Shown: piece by piece, positions 24,445 to 38,781 of the stretch | Layout: each line of letters starts with the position of its first letter | How positions within the stretch are numbered: the stretch's first letter is position 1 | From: Zygnema cylindricum | Lineage: Eukaryota > Streptophyta > Zygnematophyceae > Zygnematales > Zygnemataceae | Length of the DNA stretch: 64,000 nt | Assembly: GCA_037447655.1 (NCBI GenBank) | Contig: JBBHKE010002879.1 | Span: 62,001 to 126,000 of the forward strand | Direction: 5' to 3' | Notes under the pieces: model-generated | Told to the model about the DNA's origin: nothing | Databases searched by the model: none | The model's input: the letters and a program-made list of their open reading frames with translations, nothing else | Translations under genes and position numbers: made by a program

Positions 24445-24840
24445 TGTGTTAGAGGATGGACAAGGGACACTCGCGGAGAGAAAAGGAAAGGGGGACGGGG
24501 ATGAGGTTGAGTGGGAGAGAGAGTGGATGAGGAAGATTAAGAGAGTGATGAAGAGAAAGTGGGAGAGGGTGAAGGAGGGAGAGGTTGAGGGCGCATTCAA
24601 GTGAATCACGTGGATGGAAAAGAAGGAAGGCAGATTTAAGGGGGAAGAGGGGGATTAGGGATAGGGAAAATACTTAGGAGGGGAGTAGGGACGATTTAAA
24701 AGAGAGGGATTGAGAGATAGACAGAGAGGGACAAAGAATGAAAGACACAAAGAGTGGTAAGAGGAGAACGAGAGAGAAAAGTAAAGAAAAGGTATGGGAC
24801 AGAATGAGGGAGAGAGAGAGAGAGAGGGATGAAAAATAGA
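24041..24840. repeat. GA-rich 402-bp tandem duplication
   Basis: AGTGTGTTA at 24041 and 24443 starts two copies that agree closely over the full unit (GGATGGACAAGGGACACTCG, TGAGGTTGAGTGG, GGGATTAGGGATAGGG and so on). A (GA)n microsatellite closes each copy (24409-24440 and about 24809-24828). Strand-asymmetric purine richness produces long spurious open frames. Confidence 0.8.
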
Positions 24841-25589
24841 TAGAGCCGCGCACTTACCCATGATTTTCTTCGTAAACCCTAAAAGTTGTACTGACGATAA
24901 TGATGCGCACTTCTATGTTGTTTCACCATGTTATTGTCAACCCTAATACTGTTGTAAACCCTAATGGCGTATTGGAGGTCGCAACTACATGAGGCGGTGG
25001 GACGACGATCCGCATCTTGCCCAAAAAATGGCGACGTTTTTTGAAAATGGCTCCGCGAGATTCAAATGTCACCCACTAAGAGACGAGGATGTGGATGGGA
25101 ATAGTCAGAACAAAAAATCTATTTTTTGTGTTCTGTTTGCATTCGCCGTTAGTTCTTATCTTTTTAGGTTTTCAAAGCGCCGCGTTTTTTCAATCCTAAA
25201 TTTTGTAACTTAACTTAAAAATTTACACATTATGACTCTAATTTGGTGACGTTTTGTGAAACATTACCCATTTTAGGGTCAAACTTAATCCTAATAAGCG
25301 TCTCTTTTATTTCCAGGTCTGGTATTACCATTATGTTTCCGTTTGGCATTGTAATAGTGTAAATATAGACTCTAGTAATTTCAAAGGAACTCAAATAGAG
25401 TTAAAACGACAACGTAATAGATTTAACTTTCCGCGACTGTACAATATGTGTAAGCATGCGACAGTACGCTGACGTAATATACACAAAGTAATTCGCATGT
25501 GCACCTATTACATGTTTACATTGTCACACACAAAAACGAACGCCTGAATGTATGCGAACGCTTGTGTTACAAACTCAACTCCACGTTTA
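24841..25589. other. AT-rich spacer
   Basis: No gene found. A 74-codon open frame at 24989-25213 has no recognisable motif. Confidence 0.35.
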
Positions 25590-25856
25590 TCTAAGCGCAG
25601 TTTTGTATGCAACTGACATAAGTTCGCTACAATTTCCGTACGATTTTTGGTAATAAAGTACATTATTGTATGAACAACACATTCCGTACGCTATACTATT
25701 CATGAAACAAGTACGGTAAAACCATTGACGCTAATTTACAAGAACCGTAATTAACGTCAAAGATAAATTAGATTCATTCACTGTATTTGGGGTATCAATG
25801 TCAAAATTTTGGGGTGCCGATATAGCGTACATAAGGCTAATAACGATTCACGGTGT
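25590..25856. mobile_element. Right end of a family A MITE (possible piece 3 of 3)
   Basis: From CGTTTATCTAAGCGCAG to the terminus AATAACGATTCACGGTG-TA at 25856 it matches 9560-9823 of the long family A MITE, including TTTTGGGGTGCCGATATAG. The left part of this MITE is not adjacent; candidate left pieces are at 18471 and 20290. Confidence 0.65.
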
Positions 25857-26225
25857 AGCGCGATGTTGCGCAGTCCGCCATATCGAAATATGTAAATCTC
25901 AGCCGTTGGTTTTTGCAAGCGCGTGGGTCGGAGATGGTGTTAAGCGCCATGCGGTTAGCTGGATCACCCCTCAAAACACTGTGAGGTGGCCTTGGAAGTG
26001 TACGCTTTTGTACGGCTTTTTCACGTGTGCACATGGCTATTCAAAACGATTTCTTTTCCGTACGGTATGTAAATCCGTCAGCCGTCACGGTTAGTGCATA
26101 TCTGTACAGTCGACGACCTTGGCGTTTGCGGTCCCAGAGACGTCAAAATAAAAAACAATCGCAAAAATGTGATGCCGCTCATTAAGGAAAAAATTGTCGC
26201 ATCTGGTATAAAATCCGAAAAATAT
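25857..26225. other. Repeat-derived non-coding sequence
   Basis: The segment around 26000-26100 resembles part of the 2-kb unit (TTTTTCACGTGTRCAMATGG also near 8613 and 12313). No coding support. Confidence 0.35.
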
Positions 26226-26517
26226 GATTTTTGTCGCATCGAGCATGGTCACATTGGGCATGTTCTATTGCATGATTCACACTGGAAATGGATGACATGA
26301 TTTTTGTTGCATCAAGCATGGTCACATTGGGCATGTTATATTGCACGATTCACACTAGAAATGGATGACATGATTTTTTTTGCATCGAGCATGGTCACAT
26401 TGAGTATGTTTTATTGCACGATTCACACTCGAAATGGATGACATGATTTTTGTCGCATAGAGCATGGTCACATTGGGCATGTTCTATTGCACGATTCACA
26501 CTAGAAATGGATGACGG
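26226..26517. repeat. 73-bp tandem repeat, four copies
   Basis: GATTTTTGTCGCATCGAGC-like starts fall at 26226, 26299, 26372 and 26445, exactly 73 bp apart. Each unit contains GCATGGTCACATTGGGCATG and GATTCACACTAGAAATGGATG. Copies differ at a few positions. The end of the last unit is repeated in inverted orientation at 27059-27101. Confidence 0.9.
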
Positions 26518-27101
26518 ATGAGATGAGGAAATGAATGTCTTTTTTTTTGTTTGGACGTGAATCGCCCTTGACGTCACTTCACGTCAACAAAAACCTCGCG
26601 ATGTGATTCATGTTGCCGTACGATTAGTCGGCGATGACTCAAATCCGTCCGTACAAAACCATCGTGAGAGGAAAGTCCGCCTCACCTGTAGGAGGTACGA
26701 AGGGGGGAGGACGTTTAATCAAAGTTCCTAAGATGTTTTAAGATTACATTTTTTTACGTTATATGTTAGATGATTTTGATTGGCTAATTGTTTATGGGTT
26801 AACATTTAAAAAAACTTCGTTCTTGTTTTTTAAAAGTTGCATTTCTGCATTCCAAAAAGGGTTTTCTGGAAAAGAAGATGATTTACCACAGTTGTCAAGT
26901 TTTGACGCACTTGACCGTATGTTTTGTCTGTTGCTACCCTCCAAATCGTATATTTTGTCCGTCGCTACGCTCCGAAAAGGTTGACAGCCGAGCGGTTGAC
27001 CTGTTTGACGCCTCTGTTTTTGTCTTTTTGCAGCCTGAATGGTACGGGACTATTTATTTCCTCATCTCATTCGTCATCCATTTCTAGTGTGAATCGTGCA
27101 T
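26489..27101. mobile_element. Foldback-like inverted repeat arms around a 0.5-kb loop
   Basis: 26489-26530 (CACGATTCACACTAGAAATG through GATGAGATGAGGAAAT) is the near-perfect inverse of 27059-27101. The left arm continues into the 73-bp tandem array, while the right arm has only part of one unit. This layout is like foldback elements, whose arms carry tandem repeats. No target duplication was identified, so a simple inverted duplication remains possible. Confidence 0.4.
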
Positions 27102-27153
27102 ATGTCGCATCTGATGCAAATTTTGTTGTTTTAGTTTTAAGCTTAGTTCTACG

Positions 27154-27609
27154 CATAGGTCAAAAGTAGGCGTTTCTATTGTAGGCCTTCTGTAGGCGCC
27201 TTTATCGTAAGTTGTGTTATGGGCTTTTCATGTGATCTTCTTAAATCGCTACTTTGATCAGCGACCGTCCGATCGTCCAAATCTGACGATATCCTTATCG
27301 TAAGTTGTGTTATGGGCTTTTCATGTGATCTTCTTAGATTGCTATTTTTATCAGCGACCGTCCGATCGTCCAAATCTGACGGTTTAAATAAAAAATACCT
27401 CAAAACTCACAAAAAAATATTTTTTTGTCCGAATGTTTTTGAAAATTTATACATGACGTTTAATTCTCTATCGACCGATGTGCAACTCAACCCTGTTACT
27501 ATTTTTTTCATTTTGTGACCAATACAATATGGGTCTTAAGGCAATTTTGTATGTTTTGCGTACAATACGCATATTGTATGGGCGTACTTTCACCTACTTT
27601 TGAACTATG
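27154..27609. mobile_element. hAT-like MITE family B (copy 4), with an internal partial duplication
   Basis: Ends CATAGGTCAAAAGTAGGCG and inverse CACCTACTTTTGAACTATG, 456 bp. The segment TATCGTAAGTTGTGTTATGG through CGTCCGATCGTCCAAATCTG occurs twice (27206-27287 and 27296-27381). The flanking 8-mers GTTCTACG and ATTCGCAC do not match, so the duplication is lost or the copy is rearranged. Confidence 0.75.
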
Positions 27610-28378
27610 ATTCGCACGCAAATGTTATAATTAACATTTCCAAAGCAAAATTTTCAAAGTCAGGCAGATTTTCACCACATAGTCGGATCTCGCAATATTT
27701 TCTTTTTGTGAAAGTCAAGACAAATGGAAATTTACAAAAAAAAAATGTCAATTGAAAACAATATTTGAAAAGATTTGACAGCGTCCAACATGACGGAAAA
27801 AACAAAAGAAGGCATTCCGTGGAAATCTTTAACAAATCTGTCAAGTTTGACAATTGCTTGAGAGAACGTGTAATCAGAAATATAATCATTGTTGTGTATT
27901 TTGCTCACTGGGTATGAATATTCTTTTGCGCGCAAAAGGATAATCTCGCAAAAAAAACTTAGAGTAGATGATGAGATTTTACTTAGGGTGAACCTCCATT
28001 AGGCGAAAAGTGAGGTTCATTACTGGAAAAAGCGCATTCTCGTACAAGTCCATCTCATTTCATACATAGCCGTACGTAGGGGAAGAGGAGTTTGATGTAG
28101 ACATATTTGACGTAGATTTGGAGTAAAGAGAGATAGGGGAGATATAGATATTCACAGCCTACAATGAGTTGACATATTTCTAATGTGAGAATTAAACCAT
28201 ATCCCTCCGATTAATATAAAGCTTGTTTTTATTTCCTTCAAAGTGAACTTTGTCATTTTTGATTGTGGACATGGTTTTTTTTATCGCCAAATTTTTTAAA
28301 CAAAACCATGTTGTACCAACAACGAGGCAGTATGGTCGCTGATTCAGCAACCAGTCAGTCTAGTCGCAGGTTCAGCCA
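27610..28378. other. AT-rich spacer
   Basis: No gene recognised; open frames are under 100 codons and AT-driven. Near the right end, CGAGGCAGTATGGTCGCTGA resembles sequence that recurs at 28694-28755. Confidence 0.35.
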
Positions 28379-28763
28379 TGTAAAAGGGGTGATGAAATAA
28401 CACACAAGGGGTGGTACACTCAAACTAACAATGCACAAAATCAAACCACAATCTGTTGCGTTGCTATGCTGCCATGGACATGCTGCGTTGCTATGCTACG
28501 CTACGCTATAACATAGCATTGCTATTGTGATGCGTTGATATGCTGCTGCGTTGCTATGCTGCCATCCTCCGCTAGTCTGCCATTGCAGCTGCACTGGTTG
28601 TACATCGCAGCCATAGCAGCTGCTCTATTCTACCCTCAACCCACTAAAACCTTGTATACTAGCCACTAGGCTGTTTCGTCGCTGGTTCAGCGACGAGGCT
28701 GCTTGGTCGCTGGTTCAGCGATCAGCGATGAGGCAGAGGCAGTCTGGTCGCAGGTTTGTAACA
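28379..28763. mobile_element. Probable solo LTR related to the chromovirus LTR
   Basis: Starts TGTAAAAGGGGTGATG and ends TTTGTAACA, so it keeps the TG...CA ends. It has the same order of landmarks as the chromovirus LTRs at 36517 and 42875: TGTAAAAG at the left, a GTTGCTATGCTGCGTTGCTA block in the middle, then GCAGCCATAGCAGC and CCACTA. The interior is otherwise diverged, and no 5-bp duplication was found. It could also be a fragment of a related element. Confidence 0.45.
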
Positions 28764-30175
28764 CGTTTCAGTTTTTAGGGTTTTGAATATTTAAATATTT
28801 AAATTTGAAAAGTACAAAAAAATACCAATTTTACTGCGAATTTTATAAAGTTTGAAATTGTTTTATGCGCACTCTACGTAGTATTTGTTAGTTTACTCCG
28901 TGCATTTTATGCGCATAGGACATCTATGGTCGCATCTGATGGTAGATTTGTCGTATTAGTTCTAAGCTAAGTTGTACGGTTTAGTCGAACGCAGCAATTT
29001 TGTATTCCACCCTTAGAGAGTTTTTTCACCTTTTTTTTTTTTTTTGGACCGACTCACGATTTGGTTTGTCCAACAGATAAGGTCGTTTAGTGTGCTAAAA
29101 CAATTGAAAGCCGTTGTATTTAGTAAATCCATATCGTACATGAACTATATGGGAACTGAGGGGAACTTCATGATTGTATCCGTACAATACGGGAAATCTT
29201 ACGGGAATTTCTCGTATAGTACGCTCACTGTATTGCTCAAAGTAGACAGTTCTCAATTGGTCCCACGTATCAAACCTCTACCAATGTATCCCTACTAAGA
29301 GTTTCTCAATTTTATTATTATTATTATCTGTGCATCATTGTTATTTTCTCAGATATATAAAAGATGAAGGTTTGATTCTTTTTAATGCATTAGTTGGATG
29401 GACGGAGAAGGAGGGAGAGGGAGAGAGAGGGAGGGAGGGAGAGAGGGAGAGAAAGAGTAAAAAATCTATGATTAAATTCGATTTGTTGACTGGTGGATCC
29501 GTTGATTTTTTTTCCTTTTCTTTCTTAATGTTTTTTTCCCTTTTTCTTTTACTATTTTTTTTTTGTGGTGGCACTGGGGTTTTAGATCGATTGACGATCC
29601 GCTTCTGCCTGATCCTTTTGCGCCTTTTTCTTCACCGTTTTCTTTTCCTCCTTTTTCTCGCTTTGCCTCTTTTCCTGTCCTTTCGACTACCTACTCTCCC
29701 TCTCTCTCTCTATCCACCCAATTTATACATATCCACAAAATCATTCAACAATTCCATTCACTTATGTCCACCTCTTTTGATAGTTAAAGCAAGTGAAAAA
29801 AAAACTAAAAATGATATGAAAAAAAAGTGCTCCACATTGTAAAGATTTAGGGTCTAGTCTTTTTTCTATATTTCTTTAAAATAGGGTTTAAGTATTAATA
29901 TCTAAACTCTATCAAGCCTCTAAGACCCTCAAAGTATTTAGAAAGCCTAATTGATGTAATGTTAAAAAAAACCTACAATGTTTTGTGGCTAGCTAGGAAT
30001 TTACATGTACGTGATTTTATTTTTTTTCTCAAGTTTTTATCCAATTTCCTCATACTGAAAAAACACATTTGTTCAAGCTCATTATTTTTTTATTTCAAAA
30101 AAAGAAAACAATCTTATTTTACGGAATCAAAAGCAAGAATCTAAAACTTGACTGTTGACTTCTTTATGTTTTTGA
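28764..30175. other. AT-rich spacer with a GA and a CT tract
   Basis: A short GA-rich run at 29401-29457 and a pyrimidine-rich run at 29510-29720 yield spurious open frames. The segment 28920-28985 (GGTCGCATCTGATGGTAG...) also occurs at 27101-27150 next to family B copy 4. No gene supported. Confidence 0.4.
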
Positions 30176-30877
30176 TAGTGTTGTGTATCAGTAAGGATTT
30201 GCCGATAACCGATATGGACCCATTTTCGGGTTGCCCATAATCGATACATTGGAACAATTTATTGCTATCGGTCTTATCGCCAATAGTTAACCGATAATAT
30301 ATCGGTGTTCTTTATCGGCGATAACACCGATATTGATAACTATCGGCGATAATACACGGACCGTACAGATAAATGTACGCCAAGTACACTCAACTGTAAG
30401 TGTTATTCACGGACGCGCCCCTCTAATAAATGCCTCTAAATTTCCGAAAGATGGTGGCAGTAAATGGCGGCAGTCTGACAGATGTGTTCGTATGCTCTGT
30501 TCGTCTGTTTTTTGAAAAAGTTTGATTTACAAATGTACAATGTAATTTAAATTTTTCGTTTCAGTACTATAGTTTTGGAACTATAAAGTATTGTTTTAAT
30601 TTTGTCAAAGTTTATGTGTTGCGCTGTCCGTAATAAATTTCAGTTAAACATGTAGGGAACAGATTCTTATACGTGGCATTCCACGCTATTTAAATCCAAT
30701 AATATAATACAGTATGTTATAAAGTATTATTATTTGCATATTATATTTGTTTAAAGTTATCGCGGATATAGAATTCGTTGGTCTCGGACAGATATATCGG
30801 AACCTCTAACCGTTCGATAATCGATAACTATCGGTATCGGTGTGATCGTGTTAAATTTTTACCGATACACAAAACTA
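30176..30877. mobile_element. hAT-like non-autonomous element, family D
   Basis: Inverted termini: left TAGTGTTGTGTATCAGTAA, right (inverted) TAGTTTTGTGTATCGGTAA. The target duplication is GTTTTTGA (30168-30175) versus GTTTTTGG (30878-30885), seven of eight identical. Subterminal sequence is dense in TATCGG/CCGATA boxes on both sides. 702 bp, no transposase. TAGTGTTG-type ends and 8-bp duplication are typical of hAT elements. Confidence 0.85.
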
Positions 30878-30976
30878 GTTTTTGGTATTATTTTTAAAGT
30901 ATGAATTACAACACAAATCTTTTTCTGATACGATTTCCTTTCACTTATTTATTTTGTTTTCCGGTGGTTTATATAG

Positions 30977-35039
<4,063 letters not shown>

Positions 35040-35090
35040 GTAGGGATCTTATCAACCTTTCCAAAACCCTAAGAAACAAACACTAAAGTT

Positions 35091-35955
35091 TGTTGTTTTT
35101 AAGAAAGCTTTAGTCCTCTCTATGCCTCAGCTGTGAGGGAGAGAGAGCTGTTCAGGGAGAGAGAGCTATTCAGGACTTAAGTTATTTTTGGTTGAGTTCG
35201 GTTCAGTACTTACCAAAATTAGTGTGACAGTGAAGTTGGGAGTTCACGGTTCATTCACACTTGTGACACGCGTCGTCCCTTGAGAGGAATGCGTGAGTAT
35301 GTCCTCCGTGGACGTACGGAAATTCGGCACGACCACGGTAATTCGTGAAGTCAATTCTACGGTCCCAAATCCTCTAATCGGACGGTTGACAGCCGCCGCC
35401 AACAAATACTAACGGGGCGTGACTAGATCATTATCGGCGAGACTAGATCACTATCACTTTACGTTGTCTGAACTTCGGTGTAAATATTTGGTAGAACAGA
35501 ATTTTGTATGTAGTGAATTAGTTGTTTAGTGTTGAGAATGTGGTTTGTGACATACCTTCAGTACACAGGTATACTCACAGTATTTGTTGTGTTAGAATGT
35601 TAGATGTACGGCTGGAATGCCTCCGTACAGCTTAGTGTAGTTTCGGTGTATAGAAGTAGGACTTAGTGAATTTGATTCATTAGGAACAAATGATATGAAA
35701 ACTGTACACTCAGTTTTATGTAATTTCATTTCTGCATATCTCACAGATCTGTGAGCCGAATTCATTGAAATTTTGTGTGTGCTTTTCTTTGTATGTTATC
35801 TACACTGTGGTAAATTTTCAGGACCATTTCTGTTCAACCATCGGTATTTGTGGATTTTCCTATTTTGATTTGTTATACGATGACTACTGCTGCATCTTCT
35901 TCATCTTCAGTGCCAACAGTTGTCTCAGAACAACAAATTTTTCAGTACACGATGT
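35091..35955 (+). repeat. Dispersed repeat R1, copy 1 (possibly a retroelement 5' region)
   Basis: Similar to 62878-63646 in the same orientation. Shared landmarks include AGAAAGCTTTAGTCCTCT, GGTTCAGTACTTACC, GGGAGTTCACGGTTCATTC and TTAGATGTACGGCTGGAATG. Near the end, ATGACTACTGCTGCATC at 35880 starts a Ser-rich frame that is soon out of register here. Copy 1 has about 100 bp absent from copy 2 near 35490-35595 and lacks about 35 bp near 35825. A long untranslated stretch followed by an ATG and an MTTAASSSSS start is reminiscent of a copia-like leader and gag start, but no LTR pair or primer site was found. Confidence 0.55.
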
Positions 35956-36110
35956 AGACGTTATTAAAACAAAACTGTGAAGTCACCAAAAGTTAAAAAC
36001 ATTGTAAAAAAAATAAAAAAGTAAAAATGTGTATATACTTAAGTTCAATAACATGTAGTAGAAAAAATAATCACATTTTTTCTACATTTTATCTATGATA
36101 ACTATTATTA
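35956..36110. other. AT-rich spacer
   Basis: Short AT-rich stretch between repeat R1 and the polypyrimidine tract; nothing recognised. Confidence 0.4.
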
Positions 36111-36516
36111 AATGTATCCATCTCCCCCTCCCGCTTCCTCTCCTTCTCCTCCTCCATTTCCCTCCTCCCCCCTCCCTCTCCCTTCCTCCTCCCTCTCTTT
36201 TTCACCTTCTCGCTTCCCCGTCCCACTCCCCTTCCCCCTTCTCAACCCCCTCCCCCTCTCTCTCCCTCTCCCCTTCTCTCCTCTTCTCTCCCCATTTCTC
36301 CTCCTCTCCTCCTCTCCTCCCTCCCTCCCTCCCTCAACCTCTACCCTTCCCTCCCCCTTCCCCCCCTTCTCCCTCTCCCCCTCTCTGCTGCTTCTTCCCC
36401 CTCCCACTCCCTTTGTCATTTTCGCTCCTCCCCCTCCCTCTTCCGCTTTCCCTCTCCCACCCTTCTCTGCCTGTCCCTCCCTCTCCCTCTCCCCATTATC
36501 TTTCCCTTTCCCTCCC
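36111..36516. repeat. Polypyrimidine (CT-rich) tract adjoining the chromovirus 3' LTR
   Basis: About 400 bp of C/T with very few purines, ending at the LTR boundary (CCCTCCC|TGTAAAAG). The chromovirus has therefore inserted at, or been recombined to, the edge of a simple-sequence tract. Apparent open frames here are not genes. Confidence 0.9.
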
Positions 36517-36984
36517 TGTAAAAGAGGCAATAATACACCACAACACGTCACAGTGCACAGCGGAAAACACCAAGGATCTTCCCGTAGCAACAGCAGGAGC
36601 ACACAGAACTCACAGACAAGGTTGCGCTTTATTACTTGAAAGAGAGTACAAGGTTGCGCTAACTGTGTAGGTCTACTTGAGGTGTCATTCACTAGGTCTT
36701 ACTCGACTATTTAAACTAACTAACTGCTAGTCAACCTAGTACTATACAGCTATACACGTGGACTTTCACGGTCAACTGAGATCTATCCAAAACTTCCTTC
36801 TAGAACTATACTGCTCAATCTACATTCTGCGGCATTGCTATGCTGCGTTGCTGCGCTACTAAGTTGCTACGCCGCTAAGTTGCTATGCTGCGCTGGTCTG
36901 GAATCGCAACTACGCTGCTCTGAAATCGCAACTGTAGCAGCCTAGCCTTAACCACTAAGTACCCAATTCTGTAACCCTGTTACA
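36517..36984 (-). mobile_element. 3' LTR of a Ty3/gypsy chromovirus
   Basis: 468 bp, TGTAACAGG...CTTTTACA on the - strand. It is closely similar along its full length to 42875-43339, with scattered differences and small indels. Directly inside is a purine-rich tract (TTAGTGGGAGGCAC on the - strand), the polypurine tract that primes plus-strand synthesis. The LTR has a GTTGCTATGCTGCG-rich region. Visible divergence between the two LTRs implies an old insertion. Confidence 0.9.
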
Positions 36985-36998
36985 GTGCCTCCCACTAA
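36985..36998 (-). other. Polypurine tract of the chromovirus
   Basis: Read on the - strand, TTAGTGGGAGGCAC directly precedes the LTR start TGTAACAG. Position and purine content fit the plus-strand primer. Confidence 0.65.
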
Positions 36999-37029
36999 GG
37001 AGTCAGCGTCCCGCTGAACTTTGATTGAC

Positions 37030-38448
37030 TCAGGGAAACTGCAATTGCCGGAGTATGTCATATGTTTCCTCGCGATACTCTTCGAACTCCTGGCGAAGGG
37101 CGTCGAGTTGATTTTGGAGTTGTTCACATCGGGTCTCCAGTAACGCGATGTGATGATCTGCAGCTGCCAACCGCCGCCGAGTGATTCGTTCCCGAACTTG
37201 ATCTTCCCCTTCCTCAACCTCGGGTACTTCGGGTCGCGGCGGAACGTCCGCCGGTGCAGGCTCCTCGGGTGCCGTAATCCGGGGTTCTTCAGGATCGGCC
37301 ACTGGGGAAACTTCCTCCGCTTCTTCGTCCGCCGGTTCCCACCGAGGTACCTTCCGTAATTTAAAGGACACGTGTTTCCTTGCAGCTCGAGCCCGCTGCA
37401 GAGCATTCTTTCGAGCCAACTTGAGTACCCGCACCTCAGGGGTGACCTCCGCTCTAGAGATGATGTCGTGGAGGCGGACATCCCACGGGTGATAATGACG
37501 GAGTAACCCGGGAACATCAATCCTGTACCTGTAGTTGTCCTCTACCACTTCCACGAACGGTAAGGCGTGAGGGTTTAGCTGCATATAACCCTTATGATTA
37601 TTTCCCAAGTCTTTTGTCCGCATGAAATTCCACGTTGGGTGTGAAGGAACGTCGGCAGGAATATGGATAGGATATCCAGGCTTCTTTATACGCCATTCCT
37701 CGGGCCACTCCGAGGGGTTCTAATAAAACCTTTTGGCGAAGCTGAAGGCGAGGTCTGGATGCTGGGTGTCGACCGGTAGTGGAAACAGGTAGTCGGGAAT
37801 TTCCTCTCCTTGTTCGCTTTCCTCTTCCGGATCTCTTCGGTTCCCTCGCAGGAGGAACACATCGTCGCCACAGGGGTATTGTGCCTCTACCTTCTTTTCC
37901 GCGCTTTTAGATGACTGCTCGTCCGCGGAATTCTCCTTGTTTGGGTCCCGCATCACCTCCAGATTTGAGGCGCGCTCTTCAATTGGCGGAGGCGTTAGTT
38001 CTCGTTCCGGTTCCTCTGCCTCCGATAGCTCATGATCTTCTTTAAATTCCTGATCACCTTCCCGGGTTGGGGTGTATTCAGGGTCTTGTGAGTTTTCTGA
38101 TCCCTCCCCTCCACTAGTCTCTGCTGGTCCTGCCTCGCTGCTGGCACTTTCCCCAGGTTCCGGCTCCACTTCTACTTCTCTTCGCCTGCTTGCTTCCACC
38201 ATGGCCTCCCCCGCCCTTAACAATCTCTCGGGACGGTTCGGATCTCCTTGTCCCACGCGTACCAATCTCCTCCTTTTCGGTGGTGGAGAGGACGACGACG
38301 CCATAGACACTGCTGAACCAGACAATTCCGGTAATTCCAGAAGCGAAGGTAAACTGATTGTGTGGAGAGAATCAATTTCCAAGCTGCCGAGACTGGGTTG
38401 GTCGTGAGGACGGATGGCGGCTTTATTCACGGGGGTTGAGGGTTTCAC
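37030..38448 (-). pseudogene. Accessory ORF downstream of pol in the chromovirus, unknown function
   Basis: A single frame of about 472 codons on the - strand lies between the end of pol (38782) and the 3' LTR, broken once by TAG at 37722-37720. No known domain is recognised. Features seen: a basic PPPKRRR stretch at residues 55-61 (nuclear-signal-like); a long acidic, Glu/Ser/Pro-rich middle (about 95-235); and, after the stop, a more ordered part with DNYRYRIDVPGLLRHYHP around residue 305 and a C-terminal heptad-like segment (LLETRCEQLQNQLDALRQEF) suggesting a coiled coil. The frame differs from gag-pol and is preceded by about 330 bp that repeat TGCGCTGCTACG-like motifs also found in the LTR. 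The base composition is GC-richer than the host flanks. It could be a third structural protein, a captured host segment or a regulator. Confidence 0.6.
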
Positions 38449-38781
38449 TTTTGTTCTTTGGGAAGCGTCGCAGCGTGCGAGGGTATCGCAGCGTCCATCA
38501 TTTATAAAACTGCGCTGCTACGGCGAAACCGAGGGCTCGTCGTTTCCCACATAGTGAAACACAATTGCGCCGTTGCGCCTTCTTGTCAACGCAGCGGTGG
38601 TGCTGCGATCCTCTGACATCATCGTAACCATGTTGCGCTGCGGTGGCTGCGCTGCTACAGCGGTGCGGTGTGGTAACATCGCCGCTACGGTCCTCTGCCG
38701 CGTCCCCAAGATGATTGCGATGGTTGCGACACTGCGATTCGCTCCTTTGTTGCGGCCGCTGCGATTGCCCCTCCGGTAAAG
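38449..38781 (-). other. Chromovirus spacer between pol and the accessory ORF
   Basis: 333 bp, GC-rich, with repeated TGCGCTGC/GCGGTGGCTGCG motifs like those in the LTR. It may carry signals for expressing the accessory ORF. No open frame of note. Confidence 0.45.

Noticed and set aside
24252-24861. Open frames of 68-112 codons in the GA-rich duplication
   Set aside because: Simple-sequence artefacts repeated with the 402-bp unit.
26226-26517. CRISPR-like regular spacing
   Set aside because: The units are contiguous 73-bp tandem repeats without unique spacers, in a eukaryotic setting.
27154-27609. 8-bp target duplication for family B copy 4
   Set aside because: Flanks GTTCTACG and ATTCGCAC do not match well enough to call a duplication.
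36095-36692. Open frames of 175-194 codons on both strands
   Set aside because: They arise from a polypyrimidine tract that lacks stop codons; composition is only Pro/Ser/Leu or Arg/Gly/Glu.
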